Shown: positions 39,244-50,017, numbered from the stretch's first letter. The stretch: 58,366 bases of DNA from an uncultured Oscillospiraceae bacterium (GCA_905236305.1 CAJOPB010000233.1:1-58366); one strand, 5' to 3'. Notes: generated by a model not told the origin, from the letters alone. Numbers and translations are program-made.

Positions 39244-40416
39244 TCAGATGCGGGCAACGCCGGATTCTCTGGCGGCACGGGCCACAGCCTTTGCCACTGC
39301 CGGCGCCACTCTGGGATCAAAAGGCTTGGGAATGATGTTGTCCGCGCTCAGGTCCGAGTCGTCAATCAGCTCCGCCAGGGCGCGGGCAGCAGCCATTTTC
39401 ATCTCCTCGTTGATGTCGCTGGCCCCGACATCCAGAGCGCCGCGGAATACGCCGGGAAACACCAGCACATTGTTGATCTGGTTGGGGTAGTCGCTGCGGC
39501 CTGTGGAGATCACCTTTGCCCCGCCCGCTCTGGCATCCTCGGGAAAGATCTCCGGGGTGGGGTTGGCACAGGCAAAGATGATGGCGTCCCGATTCATGGT
39601 CCGCACCATGTCCGTCGTCACCAGACCGGGGGCGGAAAAGCCCAAAAATACATCTGCGCCCACCAGCAGCTCTGCCAGACTGCCCCGGCGCTTTTCCGGA
39701 TTGGTCTGCTCCGCGATCTCCTGCTGCGCCCAGTTCATGGCGGGATTGCCGTCGTAGAGGGCGCCGAAGCGGTCGCTGAGGATGATGTTCCGGAAGCCGG
39801 CGGACAGCAGCAGCCGGGTGATGGAAATGCCCGCGCTGCCGGCGCCGGAGAGGACAATGCGCACATCCTCCTTCTTCTTTCCCACCACCTTCAGGGCGTT
39901 GGTCAGGCCCGCCAGGGTGATGATGGCAGTGCCGTGCTGGTCGTCGTGAAACACGGGAATGTCGCACTTCTCCTTGAGCTTGCGCTCGATCTCAAAGCAG
40001 CGGGGAGCGGAGATGTCCTCCAGGTTGATGCCGCCGAAGGAGCCGGAGATCAGATATACAGTGTTGACAAACTCCTCCACATCCTTTGTGCGCACGCACA
40101 GAGGAAAGGCGTCCACGCCGCCGAAGTTTTTAAAAAGGACACACTTGCCCTCCATCACCGGCATACCTGCCTCAGGGCCGATGTCCCCCAGGCCCAAAAC
40201 TGCGGTGCCGTCGGTGATGACGGCGCAGAGATTGTGCCGTCTGGTCAGGCGGAAGGATTTTACATAGTCCTTCTGGATCTCCAGGCAGGGAGCCGCCACT
40301 CCCGGCGTATAGGCCAGGGACAGGTCGTCCTTCGTATCGGTCTTAACGGTGGAGACCACCTCAATCTTCCCCTGCCACTGCTCATGCAGCCGGAGGGATT
40401 CCTTCGCGTAATCCAT
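39244..40416 (-). CDS. NAD(P)-dependent malic enzyme
   Basis: DLSLAYTPGVAAPC; VLGLGDIGPEAGMPVMEGKCVLFK; HDDQHGTAIITLAGL; VLSGAGSAGISI. Confidence 0.94.
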   Translation of the reverse strand: MDYAKESLRLHEQWQGKIEVVSTVKTDTKDDLSLAYTPGVAAPCLEIQKDYVKSFRLTRRHNLCAVITDGTAVLGLGDIGPEAGMPVMEGKCVLFKNFGGVDAFPLCVRTKDVEEFVNTVYLISGSFGGINLEDISAPRCFEIERKLKEKCDIPVFHDDQHGTAIITLAGLTNALKVVGKKKEDVRIVLSGAGSAGISITRLLLSAGFRNIILSDRFGALYDGNPAMNWAQQEIAEQTNPEKRRGSLAELLVGADVFLGFSAPGLVTTDMVRTMNRDAIIFACANPTPEIFPEDARAGGAKVISTGRSDYPNQINNVLVFPGVFRGALDVGASDINEEMKMAAARALAELIDDSDLSADNIIPKPFDPRVAPAVAKAVARAARESGVARI

Positions 40417-40515
40417 CTTTTTCTCCTTTTTTATGTGTTACTGTCAGTTCGTCGATTGTGAAGCTGCGTTTTATAACCGGACACGCCGAGCTCATAAACA
40501 GTTTTTTTCTCTTTC

Positions 40516-41628
40516 TCAGCTCTCAAAGGGGAAGCGGTAGTCCAGCTGATACGCATCCCGCAGGGCCACCAGCTCCTTCTGGATGGACTCGCCCACCGGC
40601 ACTCCCCGGTCCTTTCGCTCCTGCCAGGCCAGCCACTCCTTTTCTCCGGCGGTGTAGATGCGCTCTGCCCCCGGCGCTCTTTCGCTCTGGCGCAGTCCCC
40701 GCAGAATACCGCCTGCAGTGGATTTGAAGGTGTCCAGGCCCATGAAAAATTCCGGATTGATGACAAAGAAGAAGTGGCCCAGGCGATACATCCGGTTGCT
40801 GCCGTCGGGGTTTTTGCCGCTGAGCTCCTTCATATAGGGGCCGCCGGCCAGGGCGGCGGAGAGAATCTCCACAATCGTGGTAAAGCCGTAGCCCTTGTAG
40901 CCGCCGGTGGCCTCCCCAAGACCGCCGATGGAGAGCAGCGCACAGTTTCCGGCCCGCATTTCCTTCAATATCTCCCCGGAGTCGGTCATCGTACCGCCGT
41001 CCTTCGTTACCACCAGGCCGGCAGGGGTGGGCTTGCCGCCCCGCTCATAAAACTCGATCTTGCCGTTTTGCACGATGGAGGTGGCGCAGTCAAAGTTGAA
41101 GGGGAAGTCCTCATCCGTGGGCATGGTGAAGGTGAGCGGATTGGTACCCATCATGGGCTCCACGCCCCAGGTCGGGGCTACCGAGGGCCGGGCATTGGTC
41201 CCGGAAATGCCGATCATTCCCGCCTTCTCCGCCATGGTGGTCCAGTAGCCGGCTATGCCGTAGTGGGTGGAATTGCAAATGGTGCCGCCGGCCATGCCGT
41301 ACCGCCGGGCTTTTTCGATGAGCATTTCCATCATGCGGTAGCTGGCCACCATGCCCATGCCGTTGTTGGCGTCCATGACGACCGTGGTGGGGGTCTCCTT
41401 CAAAATGTCAATTTTGGTAACGGGCAGCAGGGTGCCGTTCTGGATGCGGTCGAGATAAATCGGCTTGAAGCGGTTGCAGCCGTGGCTCTCGATGCCGCGC
41501 CGGTCGCTCTCCAAAAGCACGTCGGCACAAATTCTCGCGTCCTCCTCCGGCACGCCGTAGCATTTGAAGACGTCGATCATGAATGCGTTCATCATGTCCC
41601 AGGGGACGAAGGGTCTGGTTTCTGTCAT
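40516..41628 (-). CDS. Malate/L-lactate dehydrogenase family (Ldh2-type) oxidoreductase
   Basis: ESDRRGIESHGCNRF; NGMGMVASYRMMEMLIEKA; GTNPLTFTMPTDED. Confidence 0.88.
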   Translation of the reverse strand: MTETRPFVPWDMMNAFMIDVFKCYGVPEEDARICADVLLESDRRGIESHGCNRFKPIYLDRIQNGTLLPVTKIDILKETPTTVVMDANNGMGMVASYRMMEMLIEKARRYGMAGGTICNSTHYGIAGYWTTMAEKAGMIGISGTNARPSVAPTWGVEPMMGTNPLTFTMPTDEDFPFNFDCATSIVQNGKIEFYERGGKPTPAGLVVTKDGGTMTDSGEILKEMRAGNCALLSIGGLGEATGGYKGYGFTTIVEILSAALAGGPYMKELSGKNPDGSNRMYRLGHFFFVINPEFFMGLDTFKSTAGGILRGLRQSERAPGAERIYTAGEKEWLAWQERKDRGVPVGESIQKELVALRDAYQLDYRFPFES

Positions 41629-41709
41629 TTTTCCTGCTCCTTTACATTGTAATTATCTGACCGGACCTTCCTGTGTCCGGGAAAAGCATGCAATATAATA
41701 AGGTATATA

Positions 41710-42468
41710 TCAATAGAGTCCCGCCGTGACAAACAGCCTGCCCTTGCGGCTCTCCCGTCCGCCGGCCTCCAAAACCTCTCCCTTGCCCCTGCCCCGCAGA
41801 GACAGAATGTCTCCGGCGCGGACGGGTGCATCAGGCTTGAGGACTTCTTCATAGTTGAGGGACACCAGCCCCTGGGCAATGGCCTCCGCAGCCGCGGTGC
41901 GGGAGAGGCGGAACATGCCGGCACAGACCGCGTCGAGACGGAGGGAACGGACACTGAAGGTCTCCTCCCGCATTTCCCGCCGTTTCCGCGGAACCTGTTC
42001 CAGCGGAACCTCCCGGACCTTCACGCCCCAGCGGCCCACCTTGTCCAGGCTCAGCAGCAGATGCGATTTGACCGAGGGCAGGCAGAAAATCCATGCCTGT
42101 TCGCCCTCCACCAGAATGTCTCCGATCCACTCCCGTCCGATGCCCAGGCCCAGGACCGCTCCCAGATAGTCCCGGTGGCCGGGAGCGCCGAAGCGGGCCG
42201 TTATCTCCAGGGCACAGAGATATTTCCCGGGCTCCAGCGACTCCGGCTCCATCCACCCCGGCAAAAAGAAGGCTGCCTTCCGTTCGCAGTCCTGCCCGCC
42301 GCCTTGGAGCACGACCGTGCAGTCCGTGCCCCGCAGGGCCCATTGGGCCACGGCATGGCACTCAGCCGGCGTCAGAAAGCCGCTGTGGGTCACCTCCGCA
42401 GTCTTTTCACAGCGGCGGGACAGGTCCTCCATGCGGCGCAGCAGCGTCTCAGCTTCCTCCCTCATCAC
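41710..42468 (-). CDS. ylmH: S4-domain RNA-binding protein YlmH
   Basis: GAPGHRDYLGAVLGLGIGREWIGDILVEG; LRLDAVCAGMFRLSRTAAAEAIAQGLVSLNYEE S4 domain. Confidence 0.87.
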   Translation of the reverse strand: MMREEAETLLRRMEDLSRRCEKTAEVTHSGFLTPAECHAVAQWALRGTDCTVVLQGGGQDCERKAAFFLPGWMEPESLEPGKYLCALEITARFGAPGHRDYLGAVLGLGIGREWIGDILVEGEQAWIFCLPSVKSHLLLSLDKVGRWGVKVREVPLEQVPRKRREMREETFSVRSLRLDAVCAGMFRLSRTAAAEAIAQGLVSLNYEEVLKPDAPVRAGDILSLRGRGKGEVLEAGGRESRKGRLFVTAGLY

Positions 42469-42513
42469 GGCATCCCCCTTTTTATTGTCTTCGGTCCCCT
42501 GCTGTATGCCGGC

Positions 42514-45132
42514 TCAGCCATCCTTTACTACAATGGCGCTGTCCGCTACCCTGGTGCGGTGGCTGTTCTGGGCACTGCGGCGCAGCACATCCCCGATCTG
42601 GCCCATCACCCAGTCTACCTCATTGCCAAACTCTTTGGCATTGGTGCGCAGTATCCCGCTGCCCAGTGCGCTGAGGCGGATCAGGTTGTCACTGGTCACA
42701 ACCCGGACGGACTGGTTTTTTCCGATCTCGTGGAGCAGGCCCTGGATATACAGATCCGCGCTCTCGTTTTGTTTGGTATACACCACCCGCACCCCGTGAT
42801 AGTCCGTTTTCTCTCCGGGGTTGCCCTTCACCGCATAACCGTCATATACCAGCACCACCTCGCTGCCGGTGAAACCCCGATAGCTCACCAGAACCTCGGC
42901 AAGGCGCCGGCGCGCGGTGTCCAGGCTGTCCTCCGCCAGGGCCTTCAGCTCCTCCCAGGCAAAGATGACATTATAGCCGTCGATAACCAGCAGCTCCTTT
43001 TTCTCCCGCAGCACCACGGGCGCGGCGGCGGAGCGGTCGGCGACCGGTCTGGTATACATGGGGCGGCGAATGGGGCCGAATTCCCGCTCCATGATGGCCT
43101 CCAGCTCCCGCTCGTCGATGTTCAGGTTTCCCAGGCGCAGCCGCGGAGCCAGGGTGCTCCGATCCCGGCCCAGGCCCGTATCCAGATGCATATATTCATC
43201 CGCCCGGTCCCACTTTACCACAAACCCCGCGCCGTGGGCACAGAACACGCTGTCGGGACTGTTGTCCACATCCGCCTCCGGGTCATAGCCGAGCTCGGCC
43301 ACCACGGCGGCGGCATTGTGGCAGGGCTGATAGCCGGCAGTCACGCACGAAAGCCTTCCGCGGCCGCCGGTATAGGCAGCCACCTCGGTGACATAGTCCC
43401 GCATGGCCGCCACCGGGGCAGTCCCTGTGAGGACCGCGGTCTCCCCGTCGCCGGAGGTCTCGGTCTGAAATTCCCCGTGCATGGACCGCAGGTCCCCGAT
43501 GGCGCGGCCTGTCTGGGCAGCGGGCACCTCCAGACGAAAGGAATAACAGGGCTCCAGCAGCACGCTCTGCGCCTTCATCAGTCCCTGGCGCAGGGCTCTG
43601 TAGGTGGCCTGGCGAAAATCCCCACCCTCGGTGTGCTTCAGGTGGGCTCTTGCCGCGGTGAGGGTGATGCGCAAATCCGTAATGGGAGAGCCCGTCAGTA
43701 CCCCGAGATGGGTCTTCTCCGCAAGATGGGTGAGGATCAGGCGCTGCCAGTTGATGTCCAGGCTGTCCGGGGGACAGCTTGCCCGCAGCTGGATGCCCGC
43801 GCCCCGCTCCAGCGGCTCTAAGAGCAGATGCACCTCCGCGTAATGCCGCAGGGGCTCATAGTGACCGGCGCCCTCAACCGGGGCGGCAATGGTCTCCCGA
43901 TAAGTCACTCTGCCGGCGTCCACCCGGGTTTCCCAGTCAAAGCGCTCCCGGATCAGGCCCGTCAGGATCTCAATCTGGACTCTGCCCATGAGCTGCAGCT
44001 CGATCTGCCGCACCCGGGGATTCCACTCAAAGCGCAGCAGCGGTTCCTCCTCCTCCAGCTGCCGGAGCCGCGGCAAAGCCACCCGCGGGTCCAGCCCCGG
44101 AGGCAGGGTCAGCCGGTAAGTCAGCGCGGGGGAGAGCACCGGAGCAGGCGCATCGGCCTCCGTCCCCAGCCCCTGCCCGGCGTAGCTGCGGCTCAGTCCC
44201 AGCAGGATGCCCGTCTCCCCTGCGCACAGTGTCTCCGCCGCGGTCCATTTTGTGCCGTCGCAAACCCGCAGGCCCGTCAGCTTTTCCTCCATCCCGGTCC
44301 CGTCAGCGGCGGTATAGCGAAGGGTCTCCCGGGTTTTCAGGCTGCCGCCAGTGAGCCGCAGATGGGTCTGCCGGCCGCCCTGGGCGTCCCTGCTGATCTT
44401 AAATACCCGCGCCCCCAGCTCCGCCGGCCAGGTCCGGGGCAGAGTATAGCGGGCAAGGCCGTCGAGAAAGGCCCCGACACCCTCCCCCCGCAGCCCGGAG
44501 CCGAACCAGCATGGAAAGAGCTGGCGCCGGAGAATGAGCTCTGCCACCTCCGCATCCGTCACGCTGCCGGTCTGCAGATAGCGGTCCAAAAGCTTCTCGT
44601 CGCAGAGGGCAAGAGCCTCAGCCTCCGGAGCGCCGTCGGAAAAATCCATCACCCGCTCCTCCAGCTTTGCCTGCAGCTCCGAGAGAATATGCTGCTTCCG
44701 GGCAGCGTCCAGGTCCATTTTGGTGACAAACAGCAGCACCGGCTTGTGATAGCGCCGCAGAAGCTGCCAGAGGGTTTCTGTGTGGGCCTGAACCCCATCC
44801 GTGCCGCTGATGACCAGCACTGCCAGATCAATCACCGCCAGGGTACGCTCCATCTCCCCGGAAAAGTCCACATGGCCGGGGGTATCCAGCAGTGTCAGCT
44901 CCATATCCCGCCAGGAGAGACAGCCCTGGGCGGAGAATATGGTGATACCCCTGGCGCGTTCCAGCGCATGGGTATCCAGTGCCGTGTCCCCATGATCCAC
45001 TCTCCCGGGCTTTCTCAGCGTGCCGCTCTGATACAGCATCGCCTCCGCCAGCGTGGTCTTGCCCGCATCCACGTGGGCCAGCAGTCCCGCGCAGACACGT
45101 TTTTTTGTTTTTTTCTCCGGGCTGCCGTCCAT
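42514..45132 (-). CDS. TetM/EF-G-like translational GTPase with C-terminal NYN (YacP/Rae1-like) nuclease domain
   Basis: GTPase: LAHVDAGKTTLAEAML, RARGITIFSAQ, LLDTPGHVDF, VTKMDLD; C-term: LLVIDGYNVIFAWEELKALAEDSLDTARRRL..VVLVYDGYAVKGN..VVYTKQNESADLYIQ..VRVVTSDNLIRLSALGSGILRTNAKEF. Confidence 0.88.
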   Translation of the reverse strand: MDGSPEKKTKKRVCAGLLAHVDAGKTTLAEAMLYQSGTLRKPGRVDHGDTALDTHALERARGITIFSAQGCLSWRDMELTLLDTPGHVDFSGEMERTLAVIDLAVLVISGTDGVQAHTETLWQLLRRYHKPVLLFVTKMDLDAARKQHILSELQAKLEERVMDFSDGAPEAEALALCDEKLLDRYLQTGSVTDAEVAELILRRQLFPCWFGSGLRGEGVGAFLDGLARYTLPRTWPAELGARVFKISRDAQGGRQTHLRLTGGSLKTRETLRYTAADGTGMEEKLTGLRVCDGTKWTAAETLCAGETGILLGLSRSYAGQGLGTEADAPAPVLSPALTYRLTLPPGLDPRVALPRLRQLEEEEPLLRFEWNPRVRQIELQLMGRVQIEILTGLIRERFDWETRVDAGRVTYRETIAAPVEGAGHYEPLRHYAEVHLLLEPLERGAGIQLRASCPPDSLDINWQRLILTHLAEKTHLGVLTGSPITDLRITLTAARAHLKHTEGGDFRQATYRALRQGLMKAQSVLLEPCYSFRLEVPAAQTGRAIGDLRSMHGEFQTETSGDGETAVLTGTAPVAAMRDYVTEVAAYTGGRGRLSCVTAGYQPCHNAAAVVAELGYDPEADVDNSPDSVFCAHGAGFVVKWDRADEYMHLDTGLGRDRSTLAPRLRLGNLNIDERELEAIMEREFGPIRRPMYTRPVADRSAAAPVVLREKKELLVIDGYNVIFAWEELKALAEDSLDTARRRLAEVLVSYRGFTGSEVVLVYDGYAVKGNPGEKTDYHGVRVVYTKQNESADLYIQGLLHEIGKNQSVRVVTSDNLIRLSALGSGILRTNAKEFGNEVDWVMGQIGDVLRRSAQNSHRTRVADSAIVVKDG

Positions 45133-45406
45133 TTTTGTTCCTTCTTTTCCGTTATTTCCGCGATGCTGCTCCGCAATCGCCGCCTCGGGCAGGGACATAG
45201 CGATTTACTTTGTAAAAGTATATCATATTTTCCCCCATCCGTCGATTGGTTTTTCCTACGATTTTTCATGCAGAATTGCCATGTTTTCATTCGGCCTGGG
45301 GTGAAAATGTCAGAAAGCACGGTCCTAAATGGGTGCCGGCGCAAAAAAATTGAAAAAATCTCTTTCCCTTCGCCCCGGTTTATGCTACAATAAACTCTGT
45401 AATACT

Positions 45407-45553
45407 AGTCTTCATTAAAACGCCTGAAAAGCGTTTTATAGCGCCGCAGGCGCGTTGAAGACTGTATGAGACGTGTTTTGTGCCTTTCGGCACAAAACGG
45501 GCAACGCGCTTTGCGCGGTGCCTTTTCAATAAAAAGAAGCATTTTATTGAAAA
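45407..45553 (+). promoter_or_regulatory. Structured metK 5' leader (three-way junction plus three hairpins)
   Basis: Closing stem AGTCTTCA/TGAAGACT enclosing TAAAACGC/GCGTTTTA and GCGCC/GGCGC; then GTTTTGTGCC/GGCACAAAAC, GGCAACGCGC/GCGCGGTGCC, TTTTCAATAAAA/TTTTATTGAAAA. Confidence 0.65.
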
Positions 45554-45602
45554 ACAGTATAACACCACTGAGATATGCCGCGCAGAAGGAAGGTTTTTTG
45601 TT

Positions 45603-46790
<1,188 letters not shown>

Positions 46791-46820
46791 GCCCTGACCC
46801 TTTGGAAGGAGCCGTGTGTT

Positions 46821-47621
46821 ATGGCTTATGAAAAGGACCGGGAGGACCTGATTGAGGGGCGTAACGCCGTCATCGAGGCCCTCCGTTCCGGCCGGGGCAT
46901 CGACAAAATCTATCTGGCCAGGGGGGAGGCGGAGGCCGCAGACAAGACGCTGGGCCATATCGCCTCCCGCGCCCGGGATGCCGGAGTGGTGGTGGTGCGG
47001 ACAGACCGGCGCAAGCTGGACGCCATGAGCGCCACCCATGCCCATCAGGGCGTCATCGCCGTGGCAGCCGTGAAGGAGTACTGCACTCTGGACACGCTTT
47101 TTGATCTGGCAGAGGGGAAGGGGGAAGCCCCCTTCCTGATTCTCTGTGATGAGATCAGCGATCCCCGCAATTTTGGCGCCATTCTCCGCACGGCGGAGTG
47201 TGTCGGAGCCCATGGGGTGATTATCCCCAAACGCCGCAGCGCCGGCATCACCGGTGTGGTGGAAAAGACCAGCGCCGGCGCGGCGGAGCATGTGGCGGTG
47301 GCACGGGTTGCCAACCTCAGCGCCGCCATCCGCGAGCTGAAGGAGCGGGGTGTGTGGATCTATGGCACCGCGGCCTCCGGTGCGCACAGCCTGTGGCAGA
47401 CAGACCTCAGCGGACCGCTGTGTCTGGTCATCGGCTCCGAGGGAGAGGGTATGGGCCGTCTTGTCAGGGAAAACTGCGATTTTCTGGTCTCCATCCCCAT
47501 GCGGGGAAGGCTGGATTCCCTCAATGCCGCCACGGCCGCCGGCGTTTTGATGTATGAGGTCCTGCGGCAGCGCATGGCCTCCGGCGGCGGTGCTGAGAAA
47601 ATCAGCGCGGAGGGCCGATAA
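46821..47621 (+). CDS. rlmB: 23S rRNA (guanosine-2'-O)-methyltransferase, RlmB-like SpoU family
   Basis: LIEGRNAVIEALRSGR; LILCDEISDPRNFGAILRTAECVGAHGVII; LVIGSEGEGMGRLVRENCDFLVSIPMRGRLDSLNAATA. Confidence 0.93.
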   Translation: MAYEKDREDLIEGRNAVIEALRSGRGIDKIYLARGEAEAADKTLGHIASRARDAGVVVVRTDRRKLDAMSATHAHQGVIAVAAVKEYCTLDTLFDLAEGKGEAPFLILCDEISDPRNFGAILRTAECVGAHGVIIPKRRSAGITGVVEKTSAGAAEHVAVARVANLSAAIRELKERGVWIYGTAASGAHSLWQTDLSGPLCLVIGSEGEGMGRLVRENCDFLVSIPMRGRLDSLNAATAAGVLMYEVLRQRMASGGGAEKISAEGR

Positions 47622-47714
47622 TCAGGCAATCAGATGCCGGAAGCAGAGCTTTCAGCATCAATAAAACCGAAATAATCGCCGTCCCCCTGCCCTGCGGCGG
47701 GGGACGTTTGGAGC

Positions 47715-49982
47715 GTGGTGATGCTTATGGACGAGGAAAACAAAAGAGAGGGCTATGATCTGGAGGCGATCATGGCGGAATTCCGTTCTCCGTCGCCCGT
47801 GAGTTCCGACGCGCCGCCGGAGGAGCGTGAAACCGCGGAGAAGCCGAATACGGGACAGAGCCGCCGGCTGGTGATGAAATCCATTGACGACGCCTTTACT
47901 CCGGAGGAGGCCGCGATTCTCAGCACGCAGGTGGAGGAGCGCGCGCCGGAGCCGGAGACGCCCACGCCCGAAGCCGGACCGGAACAGGGACAGGAGCAGG
48001 AGCCGGAACAGGTGCGTGTTTACCAGCCCAAGCATTTGCGCAAGACGCCCAGCCCGCCGCCCCCTGTCCCCGAGCCGGAGGACGGAGATGAGAACAGCGA
48101 GGTAGAGCTGCGGGAGGTGGCGGACAGCGCCCAGACCGACCAGTATGCCGCCGCCGATGCCGGCGAGGAGGCTCCGTCCCAGGAGGAGGACGCCGAAAAA
48201 GAGAAATCGGCAATGGAGCGTTTTCTCTCCCCCTTCTATGCGCTGATGGCGCTGATCGCCATGAAGCGGGAGCAGCGCGCCGGAGCGGAAAAGCAGCGTC
48301 CCACCGTGGAGCAGGAGGCGGAGGAGCCCCTCCGGCCAGATCCCGACCCGGAAAAGGCCGCGCGCTTTTATGGCTCCCAAATGCGCTCCCTCGCCATCCG
48401 CGGGCGCATCTCCGCGGTGCTCTGCCTGATGATGATCTATCTGTCCTTCGCCTATTCCTCCACGGCGCTTCCGCTGCCGGGGGCATTGGGACGGGGCCTG
48501 CGGGTGCTCTCGCTGCTGCTGCTCATTCTGGAAATCACCGTGGTCATGACCGGACTGGACATCTTCACCGGCGGACTGCTTGCAGTGGCCCGGCGGCGTA
48601 TGGGAGCGGAGAGCCTGGTGGCGGTTTCCTGTCTTCTGTCCATGCTGGATGCCGTTGTTCTGGCGATTGTCAACAAGCCGGACTACGGTATTCCCTTCTG
48701 TGCGGTCAGCGCGCTGTCCATGTGCTTTGCACTCTGGGGAGCCTATTACACCTGCAAGGGGCGCCGCACCAGCTTCCGCGTGCTCAATGCCTCAAGAAAT
48801 ATTTTCACGGTTACTGCCGAGCGGGGCCTGGCCTCTGACGATGTGGCTCTGCTAAAATCCACCCGGCCGGCGGAGGGCTTTATTCGCCGCAGCGAGGAGG
48901 CGGATCTGGGAGAGTATGCCTATGCCATTCTCTCTCCGGTGCTGCTGGCCGCCTCTCTGGTGCTGGGCCTGCTGTCGGCTCTGGTACGGGGTCAGGCAGG
49001 GGCGGCGCTGCACTGTGTCTCCATTTTGTCCGCCGCCTGCGCCACCTTCTCCTGTACGATCTGCTATTCGGTCCCCTTTTTTGTGGCAGCCCGACGGCTC
49101 AACCAGTCCGGCGCGGCGATTGCCGGCTGGTCCGGGCTCCGGGATGTAGGGGCGGGACACTATGTGGTCATTACCGACGCGGATGTATTCCCGCGGGGCA
49201 CCGTGGAGATTGACAAGATTCGCATTCTGGAGGGCACCTTCACCGACAAGGTGATCTCCTACACCGGCTCGGTCATTGCCGCCTCCGGCAGCGAGCTGGC
49301 CGGCCCCTTTGCCGAGCTGATCCGCCGCAACGGCTACAGTGTGCACCGGGTGGAAAATTTTGCCCCTCACGACGGCGGCGGCATGGTAGCCATGGTCAAC
49401 GGGGAAAGTGTGTTTGTGGGCGGCGGCGGTTTTATGAATCTGATGGGCATTCGCCTGCCACAGAAGCTCAACACCATCAATTCCCTGTTTGTGGCGATCA
49501 ACGGCAATCTGGTCGGCATCTTTACCATCGTCTACCATCCTACCTCCTCGGTTCAGGATGCGCTGGTGATGCTGCTCCACTCCAAGCTGGAGCCCATTTT
49601 CGCCATCCGGGACTTCAACATCACCCCCAGCATGATCAAAAGCCGCTTCAAAATGCCCACGGACAAGTTCAAATTCCCGGCCTATACGGAGCGTTTTCGG
49701 ATCTCCGCCGCAGAGCCGGACAACGACAGCCGCGTGGCGGCGGTGATCGTCCGGGACGGCATGGGCCCGCTGGTGGACGTAGCCGAGCGCGGCCGCCGGG
49801 TACATCTGGGCATCCGGGCTGCCACCGCAGTCTCCGCTCTGGGCAGCATCCTCGGACTCATCATTATGTTCCTCCTCTGCTGGACCAGAGCCTTTGACAG
49901 CGCCAGCGCCAGCAATGTCATCACCTTTATGGTGCTGTGGCTGCTTCCCCTGGTGCTGATTCTGATCGGCATGGAGCGCTGA
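47715..49982 (+). CDS. P-type-ATPase-like membrane protein lacking catalytic motifs
   Basis: Acidic disordered N-term; paired TM segments; HYVVITDADVFPRGTVEIDKI where DKTGTLT is expected; VNGESVFVGGGGFMNLMGI; two C-terminal TMs. Confidence 0.65.
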   Translation: MVMLMDEENKREGYDLEAIMAEFRSPSPVSSDAPPEERETAEKPNTGQSRRLVMKSIDDAFTPEEAAILSTQVEERAPEPETPTPEAGPEQGQEQEPEQVRVYQPKHLRKTPSPPPPVPEPEDGDENSEVELREVADSAQTDQYAAADAGEEAPSQEEDAEKEKSAMERFLSPFYALMALIAMKREQRAGAEKQRPTVEQEAEEPLRPDPDPEKAARFYGSQMRSLAIRGRISAVLCLMMIYLSFAYSSTALPLPGALGRGLRVLSLLLLILEITVVMTGLDIFTGGLLAVARRRMGAESLVAVSCLLSMLDAVVLAIVNKPDYGIPFCAVSALSMCFALWGAYYTCKGRRTSFRVLNASRNIFTVTAERGLASDDVALLKSTRPAEGFIRRSEEADLGEYAYAILSPVLLAASLVLGLLSALVRGQAGAALHCVSILSAACATFSCTICYSVPFFVAARRLNQSGAAIAGWSGLRDVGAGHYVVITDADVFPRGTVEIDKIRILEGTFTDKVISYTGSVIAASGSELAGPFAELIRRNGYSVHRVENFAPHDGGGMVAMVNGESVFVGGGGFMNLMGIRLPQKLNTINSLFVAINGNLVGIFTIVYHPTSSVQDALVMLLHSKLEPIFAIRDFNITPSMIKSRFKMPTDKFKFPAYTERFRISAAEPDNDSRVAAVIVRDGMGPLVDVAERGRRVHLGIRAATAVSALGSILGLIIMFLLCWTRAFDSASASNVITFMVLWLLPLVLILIGMER

Positions 49983-50017
49983 GCCAAACGCCGGAATCAT
50001 ATTTTCATATCATTTTG

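Noticed and set aside
42514-45132. Calling this a tetracycline-resistance gene
   Set aside because: Fused nuclease domain, chromosomal context with ylmH and no mobile-element flank make a housekeeping or rescue role at least as likely; resistance cannot be inferred.
45400-45602. SAM-I or SAM-III (SMK) riboswitch upstream of metK
   Set aside because: No SAM-I core (for example CTTATC..AGAGG..GGAGGGA) or SMK consensus seen; reported instead as an unassigned structured leader.
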